A DNA stretch of 64,000 bases from Paraliobacillus quinghaiensis (lineage in GTDB: Bacteria; Bacillota; Bacilli; Bacillales; Amphibacillaceae), in assembly GCF_003426025.1 (NCBI RefSeq), contig NZ_QJSH01000009.1, positions 62,001-126,000 of the forward strand, written 5' to 3'. A program made the position numbers and the translations under genes. Under the pieces are notes generated by a model. That model saw only the letters and a list, made by a program, of their open reading frames with translations. It ran no database searches and was not told the DNA's origin. Shown here one piece after another: positions 47,771-57,775 of this stretch; within the stretch, counting starts at the first letter, position 1, and each line of letters starts with the position of its first letter.

Positions 47771-47788
47771 ATGGATTAGGTTTTAAAT

Positions 47789-47832
47789 AAAAAAGAGTTA
47801 AGAAACCCGCAGTATATAACTGTAGGGCTTCT
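47789..47832 (-). terminator. Likely terminator of the minus-strand pair
   Basis: AGAAACCCGCAGT (47801-47813) pairs with ACTGTAGGGCTTCT (47819-47832) imperfectly. On the minus strand it is followed by TTAACTCTTTTTT. It ends the 48488-47843 transcript. Confidence 0.5.
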
Positions 47833-47842
47833 CAGTTTAGAT

Positions 47843-48049
47843 CTAAGAGTTATGAAACGTTTGCTGAATCTCTTTTTCTGCAATAAAAGCATTACCTGAT
47901 TCAATATTTTTGTGTTCATTCACCGAATCGCCATGTAGTTCCTCATCTACATCAAATAAATCATCTGTTAAGTCATTTTTGACCCTTATACGTTCTCGAT
48001 CTTTTTGTTTTGGTATAAAACGTTTATTATTGTCTTGTTTGATTTTCAT
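47843..48049 (-). CDS. Hypothetical small charged protein
   Basis: 68 residues from the ATG at 48049, which has AGAAGG upstream; a GTG at 48052 is also possible. Very hydrophilic, basic N-terminus (KIKQDNNKRFIPKQKDRERI) and an acidic middle (DDLFDVDEEL). No membrane helix or known motif. It follows the DUF2383 gene by ten bases on the same strand and ends in a hairpin, so it looks cotranscribed. Function unknown, and no homologue is recognised. Confidence 0.55.
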   Translation of the reverse strand: MKIKQDNNKRFIPKQKDRERIRVKNDLTDDLFDVDEELHGDSVNEHKNIESGNAFIAEKEIQQTFHNS

Positions 48050-48059
48050 CACCTTCTTC

Positions 48060-48488
48060 TTAATGAAGTAGTTGCTTTAATTGTTCTACATGCTTTCGAT
48101 TTGTATCAATTACCTCTTCAACAACTTCTTTACTCTCTTGATCTAGATCGCCCTTAACAAGCTCTTCAGAATATTCAACTCCATAGTTATTTATGCCCTT
48201 AATCGCATCTTCTAAAATCTTTTGGGGATCTCCTGAGATTTTTAACTTATGCATGTAACTATGCATTGCACCAGAAAAACCTTCACTGTTGGCTGGTTCG
48301 CCACCAAGGTTTTGAATGCGCTCCGCTATCTTTAGTGCACTTTGTTTGGTATCCTGTTGCATGGTTTGAAAGCTTTTTTTCAATTCATCATCATCCAGCC
48401 TTTGAATGTAGTGTTCAAATGAATGTATCCCCATGTAACTTGCACGTAATATTGTGTTTAATTCTTCAATAATTAGTCCATTATTCAT
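48060..48488 (-). CDS. DUF2383 / PA2169-type ferritin-like four-helix protein
   Basis: 142 residues from the ATG at 48488 (AAAGGATG upstream). All-helical. The N-terminal half is the DUF2383 pattern: LNTILRASYMGIHSFEHYIQ, then LKKSFQTMQQDTKQSALKIAERIQNLGG and EGFSGAMHSYMHKLK. Related proteins have a ferritin-like bundle and are linked with stress or sporulation in some Bacilli. The family function is unknown. It is absent at this place in B. subtilis and shares a transcript with the small protein downstream. Confidence 0.7.
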   Translation of the reverse strand: MNNGLIIEELNTILRASYMGIHSFEHYIQRLDDDELKKSFQTMQQDTKQSALKIAERIQNLGGEPANSEGFSGAMHSYMHKLKISGDPQKILEDAIKGINNYGVEYSEELVKGDLDQESKEVVEEVIDTNRKHVEQLKQLLH

Positions 48489-48670
48489 GATGCACATCCT
48501 TTCCCTTTTATTATTAAGCTGGTAAACGGAAATATTCATTTTCCAGTTTTCTTAGTTGAAAATAGTAATTAAAGAAGTTAATCGAAAGAAATTTAATGTT
48601 AAAATAGTAATGAAAAATGTACTAAAAGTAATTAAAAAGCAAGATGAAGATTGAGAGGGAGTTGAGGTCT

Positions 48671-48826
48671 TTGAGTAAATATGGAGCAGGTCTAGGTTTG
48701 GTTTTTGGGGCGGGACTTGGGGTTATAATTGGAGCAATTACCTCAATAAACATTGAGCTAGCAGTAATCGTAGGAGCTGGAGTTGGATTAATAATAGGCT
48801 CTATGATAGCAGGTATTAAAATGTGA
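48671..48826 (+). CDS. Small glycine-zipper membrane peptide
   Basis: 51 residues from a TTG at 48671 (GAGAGGGAG lies ten bases upstream); an alternative ATG at 48644 has no ribosome site. Almost wholly hydrophobic, with two helices of glycine-zipper type (GAGLGLVFGAGLGVIIGAIT and AVIVGAGVGLIIGSMIAGI) and one charged residue between. It ends in a terminator. It could be a membrane-spacer or a toxin-like peptide, but I have no direct evidence. Possibly not a gene. Confidence 0.45.
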   Translation: MSKYGAGLGLVFGAGLGVIIGAITSINIELAVIVGAGVGLIIGSMIAGIKM

Positions 48827-48862
48827 AAAAGCAGAGACCTAAAGATAGGACTCTGCTTTTTT
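48826..48862. terminator. Bidirectional terminator after the small peptide and rnhC
   Basis: AAAAAGCAGAG (48826-48836) pairs with CTCTGCTTTTT (48851-48861), extended inside by CCT/AGG. It has T-runs on both sides and overlaps the rnhC stop region on the minus strand. Confidence 0.85.
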
Positions 48863-49762
48863 AGTGTTGGCAAAATGTATTTTTGAATATTTTTCAAGTT
48901 CTTCAATGCCACCACGGTCTAATATCTTTCCAGCCACACGGTCAACCTTTGCTGAAGCACCTTTAGGTAATGTTACGCCAGCTTTAGTTGATAGTTTGTT
49001 CATTTCTTGAACAAAACTCGCTCGGGCTATGATTGACCCAGCTGCTACAGCAATGGAATGGCTTTCTGCTTTTGTCATAAAGTGTACATTTTTTTGTAAT
49101 TTTGCATCTTCTGAGCGCAAATGTTTTTGATAGACACTTGGTTGTGAAAATTGATCAATTAAAATTCCCATTGGTTCTTTAGGAGCAATTTTTTGGAGTA
49201 CCTTCGTGATTGCTTGATGATGGAGCATTGTTTTGATTTTTCCTTGTGTCCAACCTCTTTTTTGCAATTGGTTATACTTTTCGTTATGTAAGATCACAAG
49301 GGAATAAGGAATTTTCAATTGAAGCAATTTTTTTGCGATTGTTTGGATAGTTGAATCGGTTAAATTTTTGGAATCCTTTACACCTAATTCCTGTAACATA
49401 TTCATTTGTTCTGCTTTCACATAAACAGCTGCAACGGTAACTGGTCCAAAATAGTCACCTGTTCCTGCTTCATCTGAACCAATGTGTGATTGGTTAAAGA
49501 GACCTGGGTATGGTTCAAAACCATGTGTTGGCTTTTTCTTTGGTTCTTTAGTGGCTTCTTCGACCGTTCCCCATTTTTTGGCTTCTATTTCTGGATTCGA
49601 TCCTTGAAATAGTACTTTACCAGATTTGTAAGCAGTGATTGTAATGTTTGATGTGGTTGCTGAGAAAATGGCACCTTGTGGAGCGGTTTTTAACATCGAT
49701 TGATAGGTTTGTTTCATTTCCTCTACTTTTTCTGCGGAAAGTGTTAATACGATTTGTCCCAT
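48839..49762 (-). CDS. rnhC: Ribonuclease HIII
   Basis: 307 residues, usual for RNase HIII. The N-terminal TBP-like substrate-binding domain (about 1-80) is followed by the type 2 RNase H core with the metal-binding GSDEAGTGDYFGPV near residue 94, LGVKDSKNLTDS near 128 and AESHSIAVAAGSIIARASF near 239. Removes RNA from RNA-DNA hybrids. Start ATG follows GAGGAG. It is divergent from zapA, as in B. subtilis. Confidence 0.96.
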   Translation of the reverse strand: MGQIVLTLSAEKVEEMKQTYQSMLKTAPQGAIFSATTSNITITAYKSGKVLFQGSNPEIEAKKWGTVEEATKEPKKKPTHGFEPYPGLFNQSHIGSDEAGTGDYFGPVTVAAVYVKAEQMNMLQELGVKDSKNLTDSTIQTIAKKLLQLKIPYSLVILHNEKYNQLQKRGWTQGKIKTMLHHQAITKVLQKIAPKEPMGILIDQFSQPSVYQKHLRSEDAKLQKNVHFMTKAESHSIAVAAGSIIARASFVQEMNKLSTKAGVTLPKGASAKVDRVAGKILDRGGIEELEKYSKIHFANTKKAESYL

Positions 49763-49886
49763 ATATTCTCCTCATATTCATAGTAATTCAATTATAACAA
49801 AAATAATCAAAAGAGAATAGTTTCCTAATGAATGTGTTCATGTTAATATTATCTTTAGGAATTGATTGAAGTGAGGGGGTATAATC

Positions 49887-50162
49887 GTGTCCCAAGCGAA
49901 AAAAACACGGACTACAGTTGACATATATGGCAAGGATTATACAATAGTGGGTGACGAGAGTGCTCGTCATGTTCGTATGGTGTCAAGTTTAGTTGACGAG
50001 AAAATGCGTGAAATTCACGAGGCCAATAAGAGTCTTGACACTACTAAGTTAGCAGTTTTGACAGCTGTAAACACGATGAATGATTATTTAGAATTACAAA
50101 AGCAGTATCAAGAACTTAAAAGTTCAATCCAACAGAAAGAGGATAAACAAGAAAATGACTGA
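49887..50162 (+). CDS. zapA: Cell division protein ZapA
   Basis: 91 residues, usual length for B. subtilis ZapA (YshA). It begins KKTRTTVDIYGKDYTIVGDE, then RHVRMVSSLVDEKMREI and a C-terminal coiled coil (about 55-88). Promotes bundling of FtsZ filaments at the division site. The start is GTG behind GAGGGGG. It overlaps the yshB start by eight bases, so the pair is translationally coupled. Confidence 0.93.
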   Translation: MSQAKKTRTTVDIYGKDYTIVGDESARHVRMVSSLVDEKMREIHEANKSLDTTKLAVLTAVNTMNDYLELQKQYQELKSSIQQKEDKQEND

Positions 50163-50709
50163 TATTATACTAATTGTGTTACTTATACTAGGGATATTAA
50201 GAGGTTTGAAGCGCGGGTTTATTTTACAAGCATTTCATTTGATTGGGTTTATTGTCGCTTTTATTGTGGCTGTTTTGTACTATGATAACCTTTCCAATCA
50301 ATTAAATATGTGGATACCTTATCCAGGTTTACCCGAAGGAGAAACATGGGCAGTTTTCCTTGAATCCTTGCCATTAGAGAGTGCTTTTTATAACGCTATT
50401 GCATTTGCCATTTTATTTTTTGTTACTAAAATTATCATAAGTATTATTAGCTCAATGCTTGACTTTGTAGCTGAATTACCTATTTTACACTCTGTTAATC
50501 GTTTATTAGGTGCAGTGCTAGGTCTTTTAGAAACATATTTCGTTATGTTTGTTATTCTATACATAGCAGCTCTACTGCCAGTTGGATTCATTCAAGAAGC
50601 AATAGAAGGTTCTTCAATTGCTACACTAATCATTGACAATACACCAGTTTTATCTGAGCAAATTAAATCGTTATGGTTTGAACACGTTATTACTCTAATT
50701 AGTAACTAA
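50155..50709 (+). CDS. yshB: CvpA family membrane protein YshB
   Basis: 184 residues with four membrane helices (about 2-20, 27-45, 80-105, 118-145). The N-terminal LIVLLILGILRGLKRGFILQ and a central NRLLGAVLGLLETYFVMFVI are typical of CvpA proteins, named for E. coli colicin V production. The function in Bacilli is unknown. Coupled to zapA by overlap. A terminator follows. Confidence 0.88.
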   Translation: MTDIILIVLLILGILRGLKRGFILQAFHLIGFIVAFIVAVLYYDNLSNQLNMWIPYPGLPEGETWAVFLESLPLESAFYNAIAFAILFFVTKIIISIISSMLDFVAELPILHSVNRLLGAVLGLLETYFVMFVILYIAALLPVGFIQEAIEGSSIATLIIDNTPVLSEQIKSLWFEHVITLISN

Positions 50710-50726
50710 CTATTTTGAATGAATTG

Positions 50727-50760
50727 AAAACCCTTGTGAACTATATAAGCAAGGGTTTTC
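50727..50760 (+). terminator. Rho-independent terminator of zapA-yshB
   Basis: AAAACCCTTG (50727-50736) pairs perfectly with CAAGGGTTTT (50750-50759). Confidence 0.85.
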
Positions 50761-50798
50761 TATAGTTTTAAAACTATTTTTTTATGGAGGCAATGCCA

Positions 50799-52517
50799 GT
50801 GGCGATAGATAAAAAAGATGTAATCAAATTATTAGAAGAAATTGCGGTATACCTTGAATTAAAAGGTGAAAATTCATTTAAAATATCTGCATATCGAAAA
50901 GCTGCTCAAGCACTAGAGGTTGATGACCGCTCATTAACTGAGATCGAAGACTTTACGGCTTTAAATGGGATTGGTAAAGGAACAGCAGCAGTAATCGATG
51001 AGTATATAGAAAAAGAACAATCAGAAACACTTTTGACATTACAAAAGGAAGTACCTGAAGGACTTGTACCATTATTGGATCTACCAGGACTAGGCGGTAA
51101 AAAAATAGCGAAGCTTTATCAAGAGCTAGGTGTAACAGATGCGGATACGTTAAAGAAGGCATGTGAATCTGGAGCTGTTGCTAATTTAAAAGGTTTTGGG
51201 CAAAAGACAGCTGAAAAAATCTTAAAAGCGATTGCTGATAGTAATACCCGACCAGAACGTCTTCCGATTGCATTTATGCTCCCGATTGTCGATGAAATAG
51301 AAGCATATCTGTCCAAAATTGATTCGGTAGACCGCTTTTCTCAAGCAGGAAGTATTCGTCGTATGCGAGAAACTGTTAAAGATTTAGACTTTATTATTGG
51401 TAGCAAGGATCCTTTAAAAGTGCGTGATGCGCTATTACAAATAGATACAATTAAAGATGTAATCGCCTCAGGTGAGACAAAGGTCTCCGTTACGCTTGAA
51501 AGAGGCTATGACGTTTCTGTTGATTTTCGAATTGTTGCACCTGAAGCATTTGCTACAACACTTCACCATTTCACTGGATCAAAAGACCATAATGTTGCCA
51601 TGCGTCAACGAGCAAAGCAACAAGGCGAGAAGATAAGTGAATATGGTGTAGAAAATACCGAGACTGGTGAAATGCATACATTTGCGACGGAAGAAGCCTT
51701 CTTCAAACATTTTGGGCTTAATTATATTACACCTGAACTTCGTGAAAATCATGGAGAATTAGAAGCGTTTGAACAAAAAAAAGATTTAATTTCTTCTGAG
51801 GATATTCGTGGTGATTTGCACATGCATACTACTTGGAGTGATGGTGCACAGTCAGTAGAAGAAATGGTGAAGAAAGCGATCGAACGTGGTTACGATTATA
51901 TTGCGATTACAGATCATTCTAAGTTTTTAAAAGTAGCGAATGGATTAAACGAAACGCGCTTACGTAAGCAAAGAGAAGAGATTGAACGGTTAAGAACTGT
52001 ATATCCAGAAATTCATATTTTCGCTGGGGTCGAAATGGATATTTTACCAGATGGATCACTAGATTTTGATAATGACTTTTTAAAAGAAATGGATTATGCA
52101 ATTGGAGCAATCCATTCGAGCTTTAACCAAAGTGAAGAGAAAATCATGGAACGATTAACTACTGCACTTGAAAATCCATATGTGTCAATTATTGCCCATC
52201 CAACTGGACGTATCATTGGACGCAGGGAGGGTTATAAAGCAAATGTAGAAAAGTTAATTGAAAAGGCAAAAGCAACCAATACTGTTTTAGAATTAAATGC
52301 AAATCCAAATCGGTTTGACCTGTCAGCAAATTGGATTGAAAAAGTACAAGCAGCTGGTGTAAAGATTGCAATTAACACGGATGCTCATAACTATAAGTCA
52401 TTATCATTTATGGAAGAAGGCGTGCGTGTAGCTAGAAGAGGTTGGGTACGACCTGATTCAGTTATTAATACATGGACAAAGGATGAATTAATTGCATTAT
52501 TTCAAAGTAAACGTTAA
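50799..52517 (+). CDS. polX: DNA polymerase/3'-5' exonuclease PolX
   Basis: 572 residues from the GTG at 50799, eight bases after GGAGG; ATG codons at 50784 and 50793 overlap or crowd that site. The N-terminal half is an X-family polymerase with helix-hairpin-helix motifs (ALNGIGKGTAAVID, LPGLGGKKIAKLY, LKGFGQKTAEKIL) and DLDFIIGS near residue 200. The C-terminal half is a PHP phosphoesterase domain starting GDLHMHTTWSDG near 338. Fills short gaps in repair. mutS2 follows after 15 bases. Confidence 0.94.
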   Translation: MAIDKKDVIKLLEEIAVYLELKGENSFKISAYRKAAQALEVDDRSLTEIEDFTALNGIGKGTAAVIDEYIEKEQSETLLTLQKEVPEGLVPLLDLPGLGGKKIAKLYQELGVTDADTLKKACESGAVANLKGFGQKTAEKILKAIADSNTRPERLPIAFMLPIVDEIEAYLSKIDSVDRFSQAGSIRRMRETVKDLDFIIGSKDPLKVRDALLQIDTIKDVIASGETKVSVTLERGYDVSVDFRIVAPEAFATTLHHFTGSKDHNVAMRQRAKQQGEKISEYGVENTETGEMHTFATEEAFFKHFGLNYITPELRENHGELEAFEQKKDLISSEDIRGDLHMHTTWSDGAQSVEEMVKKAIERGYDYIAITDHSKFLKVANGLNETRLRKQREEIERLRTVYPEIHIFAGVEMDILPDGSLDFDNDFLKEMDYAIGAIHSSFNQSEEKIMERLTTALENPYVSIIAHPTGRIIGRREGYKANVEKLIEKAKATNTVLELNANPNRFDLSANWIEKVQAAGVKIAINTDAHNYKSLSFMEEGVRVARRGWVRPDSVINTWTKDELIALFQSKR

Positions 52518-52532
52518 AAGGAGTCACAAATC

Positions 52533-54878
52533 ATGAATAACCGAATTTTTCATGTCTTAGAATTTGACAAAATTATTCATATGCTAAAAGACCATGCGGC
52601 TTCTTCTTTAGGAAAAGAGCGTGCAAATCAGTTAAAACCATCAACCGATTTAGCTGAAGTAACACGTCTACAGGAGGAGACAGATGAAGCGGTCAGTATT
52701 ATTCGTTTACACGGTGATGTTCCGCTGGGTGGCATTGTTGATATTAGGCCAAGCATCAAACGGGCGGAAATTGGTGGTATATTAAATCCACAAGAATGTT
52801 TAGATATAGCTGGTACAATATACGGTGGGAAACAACTCCGACGATTTATTGAGTCAATTGAAGAGCCAAAATTACTAATAATTGATTCATTTGTGGAACA
52901 AATTGAGCCACTAAATAACTTGGAGCGTGAAATTAAAAACTGCGTTGACGATCATGGTCATGTGATGGACGGAGCATCAGAAAAATTACGTTCACTTCGC
53001 ACGAAAATCAGAACAAATGAAAGTCGTGTCCGTGATCGTTTAGAAGGGTATACGAAATCAAAAAGTAAGATGCTCTCTGATGCAATTGTAACAATTCGAA
53101 ATGATCGTTATGTCTTACCTGTTAAACAAGAGTATCGCGGGGCAATAGGCGGAATCGTTCATGATCAATCATCATCAGGTCAAACTTTGTTTATGGAACC
53201 ACAAGCAGTCGTCGAATTGAATAATCAATTACAAGAAGCAAGAGTTCAAGAGAAAACAGAAATTGAGCGGATTTTACGTGAGTTAACGATGCGAATTGCA
53301 GCAGATGAAGAATACTTACGACAAAATGTAAATGTCTTAGCTAAATTAGATTTTATTTTTTCACGTGCAAAATTAGGTCAATCAATGCGTGCGGCAATGC
53401 CAAAAATGAACGAGCAAGGTATCATTAAGATGAAGCAGGCTCGCCACCCACTTTTAAGTGATGACGAGGTTGTAGCTAATGACGTTGAGTTAGGAACGGA
53501 TTATCATGCAATTGTGATAACAGGACCAAATACAGGTGGTAAAACTGTTACATTAAAAATGGTTGGATTATGTACATTAATGGCTCAATCTGGATTACAG
53601 ATTCCTGCCTTAGATGGATGTGAATTAGCTGTTTTTGATGATGTATTTGCAGATATTGGGGATGAACAATCAATCGAACAAAGCTTAAGTACCTTTTCTT
53701 CTCATATGACAAATATTGTAGATATACTAGAACATATCACTCCCAAAACGCTTATCTTGTTTGATGAATTAGGAGCAGGTACAGACCCGCAAGAAGGCGC
53801 TGCTCTGGCGATGGCTATTTTAGATAACGTCGTTCAAAAAAATGCCAGGATTATTGCAACGACACATTATCCAGAGTTAAAAGCTTATGGGTATAATCGT
53901 GATGGTGTGATTAACGCATCTGTTGAATTTGATGTAGAAACATTGCGACCAACTTATCGCTTGTTAATTGGTGTTCCAGGTAGAAGTAACGCTTTTGAGA
54001 TTTCAAGACGATTAGGCTTGAGTGAAGAAGTGATTGAGTCAGCGAAAAGTCAAATTGGTACGGATTCGACGAGTGTGGAGAATATGATTGCATCACTTGA
54101 AACTGCTAGACGTAATGCGGAGCATGATTATGAAGAGGCTGAAAAGATACTAGCTGAATCAGAGCAGCTAAAAGATGACTTAGAGAAGCAATGGCAGTTA
54201 TTCGATCAGAAGCGAGAAGCGCTTTATCAAAAAGCGGAAGAAAAAGCGGAAAAGGCTTTACAAAATGCACGTGAAGAAGCTGAGGAAATCGTTGCAACTA
54301 TTCGCGAAATGAAGCATGGTGCATCACTAAAAGAGCACGAATGGATAGAAGCACGTAAGTTATTTGATGAAGCACAGCCAAACTTAGCTAGTAAGAAAGC
54401 CACAACAGAAACAAAGCAAACAAATACTACGGAAAAATTGGAGCCAGGTGATGAGGTATTTGTTGCAACATTAAATAAAAATGGAACAATAGTAGAACAA
54501 TCAAGCAAAAATGAATACCAAGTTCAAGTTGGGATTATGAAAATAAAAGCAAAACGAAAAGATTTACAATTTATTAAACGTGAAGAGCCTATATTAGAAA
54601 AACCAATGGCAACTGTAAAAGGTTCAAATTACCATGTCAAGACTGAGCTTGATTTACGAGGAGAACGATATGAAGATGCAATGCATGCTCTAGAGAAATA
54701 CGTGGATGATGCCCTATTAGCAGGTTATCCAACTGTTTCAATTATACATGGTAAAGGTACTGGTGCTTTACGTAAAGGTGTCCAGGAATTTGCTAAAAAG
54801 CATCGACACATCAGTAATCAGCGTTCAGGTTCCATGAATGAAGGTGGAAGTGGTGTAACTGTCTTAGAGTTTCGCTAG
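52533..54878 (+). CDS. mutS2: MutS2, Smr-domain MutS family ATPase
   Basis: 781 residues, usual length. A helical core precedes an ABC-type ATPase with Walker [13 protein letters not shown] near residue 331, [14 protein letters not shown] near 368 and [19 protein letters not shown] near 408. Then comes a long charged coiled coil (about 510-640) and a C-terminal Smr nuclease domain, [19 protein letters not shown] and [14 protein letters not shown]. It acts at collided or stalled ribosomes and in recombination control. It lacks the mismatch-binding domain of MutS. Cotranscribed with polX. Confidence 0.95.
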   Translation: MNNRIFHVLEFDKIIHMLKDHAASSLGKERANQLKPSTDLAEVTRLQEETDEAVSIIRLHGDVPLGGIVDIRPSIKRAEIGGILNPQECLDIAGTIYGGKQLRRFIESIEEPKLLIIDSFVEQIEPLNNLEREIKNCVDDHGHVMDGASEKLRSLRTKIRTNESRVRDRLEGYTKSKSKMLSDAIVTIRNDRYVLPVKQEYRGAIGGIVHDQSSSGQTLFMEPQAVVELNNQLQEARVQEKTEIERILRELTMRIAADEEYLRQNVNVLAKLDFIFSRAKLGQSMRAAMPKMNEQGIIKMKQARHPLLSDDEVVANDVELGTDYHAIVITGPNTGGKTVTLKMVGLCTLMAQSGLQIPALDGCELAVFDDVFADIGDEQSIEQSLSTFSSHMTNIVDILEHITPKTLILFDELGAGTDPQEGAALAMAILDNVVQKNARIIATTHYPELKAYGYNRDGVINASVEFDVETLRPTYRLLIGVPGRSNAFEISRRLGLSEEVIESAKSQIGTDSTSVENMIASLETARRNAEHDYEEAEKILAESEQLKDDLEKQWQLFDQKREALYQKAEEKAEKALQNAREEAEEIVATIREMKHGASLKEHEWIEARKLFDEAQPNLASKKATTETKQTNTTEKLEPGDEVFVATLNKNGTIVEQSSKNEYQVQVGIMKIKAKRKDLQFIKREEPILEKPMATVKGSNYHVKTELDLRGERYEDAMHALEKYVDDALLAGYPTVSIIHGKGTGALRKGVQEFAKKHRHISNQRSGSMNEGGSGVTVLEFR

Positions 54879-54965
54879 TAAAAATTTTTTCAAGTAGAGT
54901 CAGCTCTATCGAAATACCTAGGTCTATGATAAAATGCTAAGTAATAATAGGTTGGGGTGTATAAA

Positions 54966-55373
54966 ATGATGTCTTTTTGGGAAAATGTTTACGTTGAAGC
55001 TGCAGCACGCTACAGTGTGGTTATATTATGTATGATCTTATTTCTTGCCATTTTTGAAATTGTTACATCATATAAGAACTGGGAAGAAATAAAAAAAGGA
55101 AACTTGTCTGTCGCAATGGCAACGGGCGGCAAAATCTTTGGAATAGCAAATGTGTTTCGATTTTCCATTCAACACAATGACACGATTATTGAAAGTGTCG
55201 GTTGGGGTACATTCAGTTTCTTTTTATTATTAATTGGTTATTTTGTTTTTGAATTTTTAACACCGACATATAAAATTGATGAAGAAATTGGTAATGATAA
55301 TCGAGCAGTTGGTTTTATTTCGATGGTTATTTCGGTGGGATTATCGTATATTATTGGTGCAAGTATAGGATAA
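54966..55373 (+). CDS. yshE: YshE, DUF350 membrane protein
   Basis: 135 residues from the ATG at 54966; a GTG at 54957 lies in the TTGGGGTG ribosome site, and an ATG at 54969 is also possible. Four membrane helices: about 17-36 (VVILCMILFLAIFEIV), 52-70 (AMATGGKIFGIANVFRF), 81-104 and 115-133. The DUF350 pattern is seen. Function unknown. B. subtilis has a fatty-acid oxidation block (lcfA, fadR, fadB, etfBA) between yshE and trxA; here trxA follows directly. Confidence 0.85.
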   Translation: MMSFWENVYVEAAARYSVVILCMILFLAIFEIVTSYKNWEEIKKGNLSVAMATGGKIFGIANVFRFSIQHNDTIIESVGWGTFSFFLLLIGYFVFEFLTPTYKIDEEIGNDNRAVGFISMVISVGLSYIIGASIG

Positions 55374-55500
55374 TTAGCTTTGTATGAACACTTTTTTTCA
55401 GGGTAAAGTAAGTTGTGAGCAAACTATTGGTAACATAGCAAATTAGAATGATATACTGAATAAGAATTAAGATTCAGAACGTAAATAGGAGGCTATATAT

Positions 55501-55815
55501 ATGGCAATTGTAAAAGCAGATGACAAAACATTTACAGACGAAACATCTCAAGGTCTAGTATTGGCAGACTTTTGGGCACCTTGGTGTGGCCCGTGTAAGA
55601 TGATTGCACCAGTCCTAGAAGAACTTGATGGCGAAATGAGCGACAAAGTAAAAATCGTTAAATTAGATGTAGATGACAATCAAGAAACAGCAGGTAAATT
55701 TGGTGTAATGAGTATCCCAACATTACTTCTTTTTAAAGATGGAGAAGTAGTTGAACAAGTAGTTGGGTTCCAACCAAAAGAGGCATTAGTAGAACTAATT
55801 AACAAACATGCATAA
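55501..55815 (+). CDS. trxA: Thioredoxin
   Basis: 104 residues, the usual length. Active site WCGPCK (residues 28-33), with Cys29 and Cys32, in the thioredoxin fold and the cis-proline in MSIPTLLLF near 74-77. Reduces protein disulfides in the cytoplasm. Start ATG follows AGGAGGC. A TATACT box is at 55452-55457 but the matching -35 box is poor. Essential in B. subtilis. Confidence 0.97.
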   Translation: MAIVKADDKTFTDETSQGLVLADFWAPWCGPCKMIAPVLEELDGEMSDKVKIVKLDVDDNQETAGKFGVMSIPTLLLFKDGEVVEQVVGFQPKEALVELINKHA

Positions 55816-55847
55816 TTAAAAGTATGAATAATTAAGTATTACCATTT

Positions 55848-55883
55848 AGAATCCCTTGTTACTTATTCGTAACAAGGGATTCT
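55848..55883 (+). terminator. Rho-independent terminator of trxA
   Basis: AGAATCCCTTGTTAC (55848-55862) pairs perfectly over 15 bp with GTAACAAGGGATTCT (55869-55883), followed by TCTTTG. Confidence 0.9.
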
Positions 55884-55912
55884 TCTTTGTTATTAGGAGA
55901 TGTTTAGGTAGG

Positions 55913-55943
55913 TGCTTTCCTCTAATTTGCCGACTTCTTATAC
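55913..55943. repeat. Right-end remnant of the 142-bp element
   Basis: GCTTTCCTCTAATTTGCCGA (55914 onward) resembles the right part of the 41.5 kb element (GCTTGCTTCTAATTTGTCGA). The following CACTATAAT resembles the flank of the 8.6 kb copy. The left end is not present. Confidence 0.55.
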
Positions 55944-55987
55944 ACGCACTATAATAGACTTATAAAATGATTGTGGAGTGTCTTAAT

Positions 55988-57775
55988 ATGTCTGATAAAA
56001 TAAAAGAAAAATTAAGTGTATTGCCTGCACAACCAGGTTGTTACTTAATGAAAGATAAACATGGTACGATTATTTACGTTGGAAAGTCTAAGTTATTAAA
56101 AAATCGTGTTCGTTCCTATTTTACGGGGGCAAACGATCAAAAAACACAACGATTAGTCCAAGAAATTGTTGACTTTGAATATATTGTGACATCATCAGAA
56201 ATTGAAGCACTGATCTTAGAAATGAATTTAATTAAAAAATATGATCCTAAATATAATGTGCTACTAAAAGATGATAAAAGTTATCCTTACTTAAAGATCA
56301 CCAATGAGCGACACCCCAGGTTGTTGATAACCAGGAAAGTTTATAAGGATAAAGGGAAGTACTTTGGTCCATATCCTAATGTTCTTGCAGCAAGAGAGAC
56401 CAAAAAATTATTAGATCGTATTTATCCATTACGTAAATGTAATAATCCACCAGGAAGACATTGTTTGTATTACCATATGGATCAATGTCTTGCGTGTTCT
56501 GATAACCCACCATCTGAAGAAACATATAAAAAAATTGTTCAAGATATTGTTTCTTTTTTAAATGGAGGGCATCAAGCAATCAAACGTAGCCTTAAGGACA
56601 AAATGCAACAAGCAAGTGATGCGTTGAATTTTGAACGTGCGAAAGAACTGCGCGATCAAATACAACATATTGAAGCGGTAATGGAACAACAGAAGATGAC
56701 GTTAAACGATGAAGTTAACCGGGACGTCTTCCACTATGCTTATGATAAAGGTTGGATGTGTGTACAAGTATTCTTTGTTCGGCAAGGTAAATTAATTGAA
56801 CGTGACGTCTCGATATTCCCATTTTTTGATGAAGCAGAAGAGACATTTATGAGTTTTGTTGGACGCTTTTATTTACATCAAAATCATTTAAAACCAAAAC
56901 AAATTCTTGTACCTGCGCCAACGGATTATCAACTTTTAAAAGAATTATTAGAAGTAGATGTAACAATACCTTATCGAGGCCGGAAAAAAGAACTGGTTGA
57001 TTTAGCTGGAAAAAATGCTGAAATTGCTTTAGAAGAAAAATTCTCATTAATTGAACGAGATGAAGAACGCACCATTAAAGCTGTAGAAGATTTAGGAGAA
57101 AGACTTAACATAGAAATCCCACATCGAATTGAAGCTTTTGATAACTCAAATATTCAAGGCACTGATCCAGTATCAGCGATGGTTGTTTTTAGTGATGGAC
57201 GACCACTAAAAAAAGAGTATCGCAAATATAAAGTTCGAGATGTAAAAGGACCAGATGATTATGAGACGATGCGTGAGGTAGTTCGTCGGCGCTATACACG
57301 GGTGTTAAAGGATAATTTGCCTCTCCCTGACTTGATTGTTATTGATGGTGGAAAAGGGCAAATGAATGCAGCCTTTGATGTACTAGAAAATGAATTAGGT
57401 TTAGATATTCCATTATGCGGTTTAGCAAAGGATGAAAAACATAAAACAAGTGAGCTTTTATATGGTAATCCACCTGAAGTCGTTGAACTCGATCGTCAGT
57501 CACAAGAATTTTATTTAATCCAACGAATTCAGGACGAGGTTCACCGTTTTGCAATTAGTTTTCACCGCCAGCTGCGTGGAAAAAGTGCTTTTAAGTCAGA
57601 ATTAGATTCCATTCCCGGTGTTGGTGAGAAGAGACGCAAACTATTATTAACGCACTTTAAATCGATTACAGAAATCAAAAGCGCGTCTATAGAAGAATTA
57701 AAGCGTTTAGGAATACCTGAACCAACTGCACATATTATTTTGGAACATCTAAGCAAAGAAAAAGACCAGAGCTAA
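55988..57775 (+). CDS. uvrC: Excinuclease ABC subunit C
   Basis: 595 residues from the ATG at 55988 (TGGAGTG upstream; ATG at 55967 precedes it). The N-terminal GIY-YIG nuclease makes the 3' cut ([20 protein letters not shown]), a UVR motif binds UvrB ([17 protein letters not shown] near 200), the RNase H-like domain makes the 5' cut ([20 protein letters not shown] near 388), and tandem helix-hairpin-helix motifs end the protein ([13 protein letters not shown]). Nucleotide excision repair. The terminator overlaps its last codons. Confidence 0.96.
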   Translation: MSDKIKEKLSVLPAQPGCYLMKDKHGTIIYVGKSKLLKNRVRSYFTGANDQKTQRLVQEIVDFEYIVTSSEIEALILEMNLIKKYDPKYNVLLKDDKSYPYLKITNERHPRLLITRKVYKDKGKYFGPYPNVLAARETKKLLDRIYPLRKCNNPPGRHCLYYHMDQCLACSDNPPSEETYKKIVQDIVSFLNGGHQAIKRSLKDKMQQASDALNFERAKELRDQIQHIEAVMEQQKMTLNDEVNRDVFHYAYDKGWMCVQVFFVRQGKLIERDVSIFPFFDEAEETFMSFVGRFYLHQNHLKPKQILVPAPTDYQLLKELLEVDVTIPYRGRKKELVDLAGKNAEIALEEKFSLIERDEERTIKAVEDLGERLNIEIPHRIEAFDNSNIQGTDPVSAMVVFSDGRPLKKEYRKYKVRDVKGPDDYETMREVVRRRYTRVLKDNLPLPDLIVIDGGKGQMNAAFDVLENELGLDIPLCGLAKDEKHKTSELLYGNPPEVVELDRQSQEFYLIQRIQDEVHRFAISFHRQLRGKSAFKSELDSIPGVGEKRRKLLLTHFKSITEIKSASIEELKRLGIPEPTAHIILEHLSKEKDQS

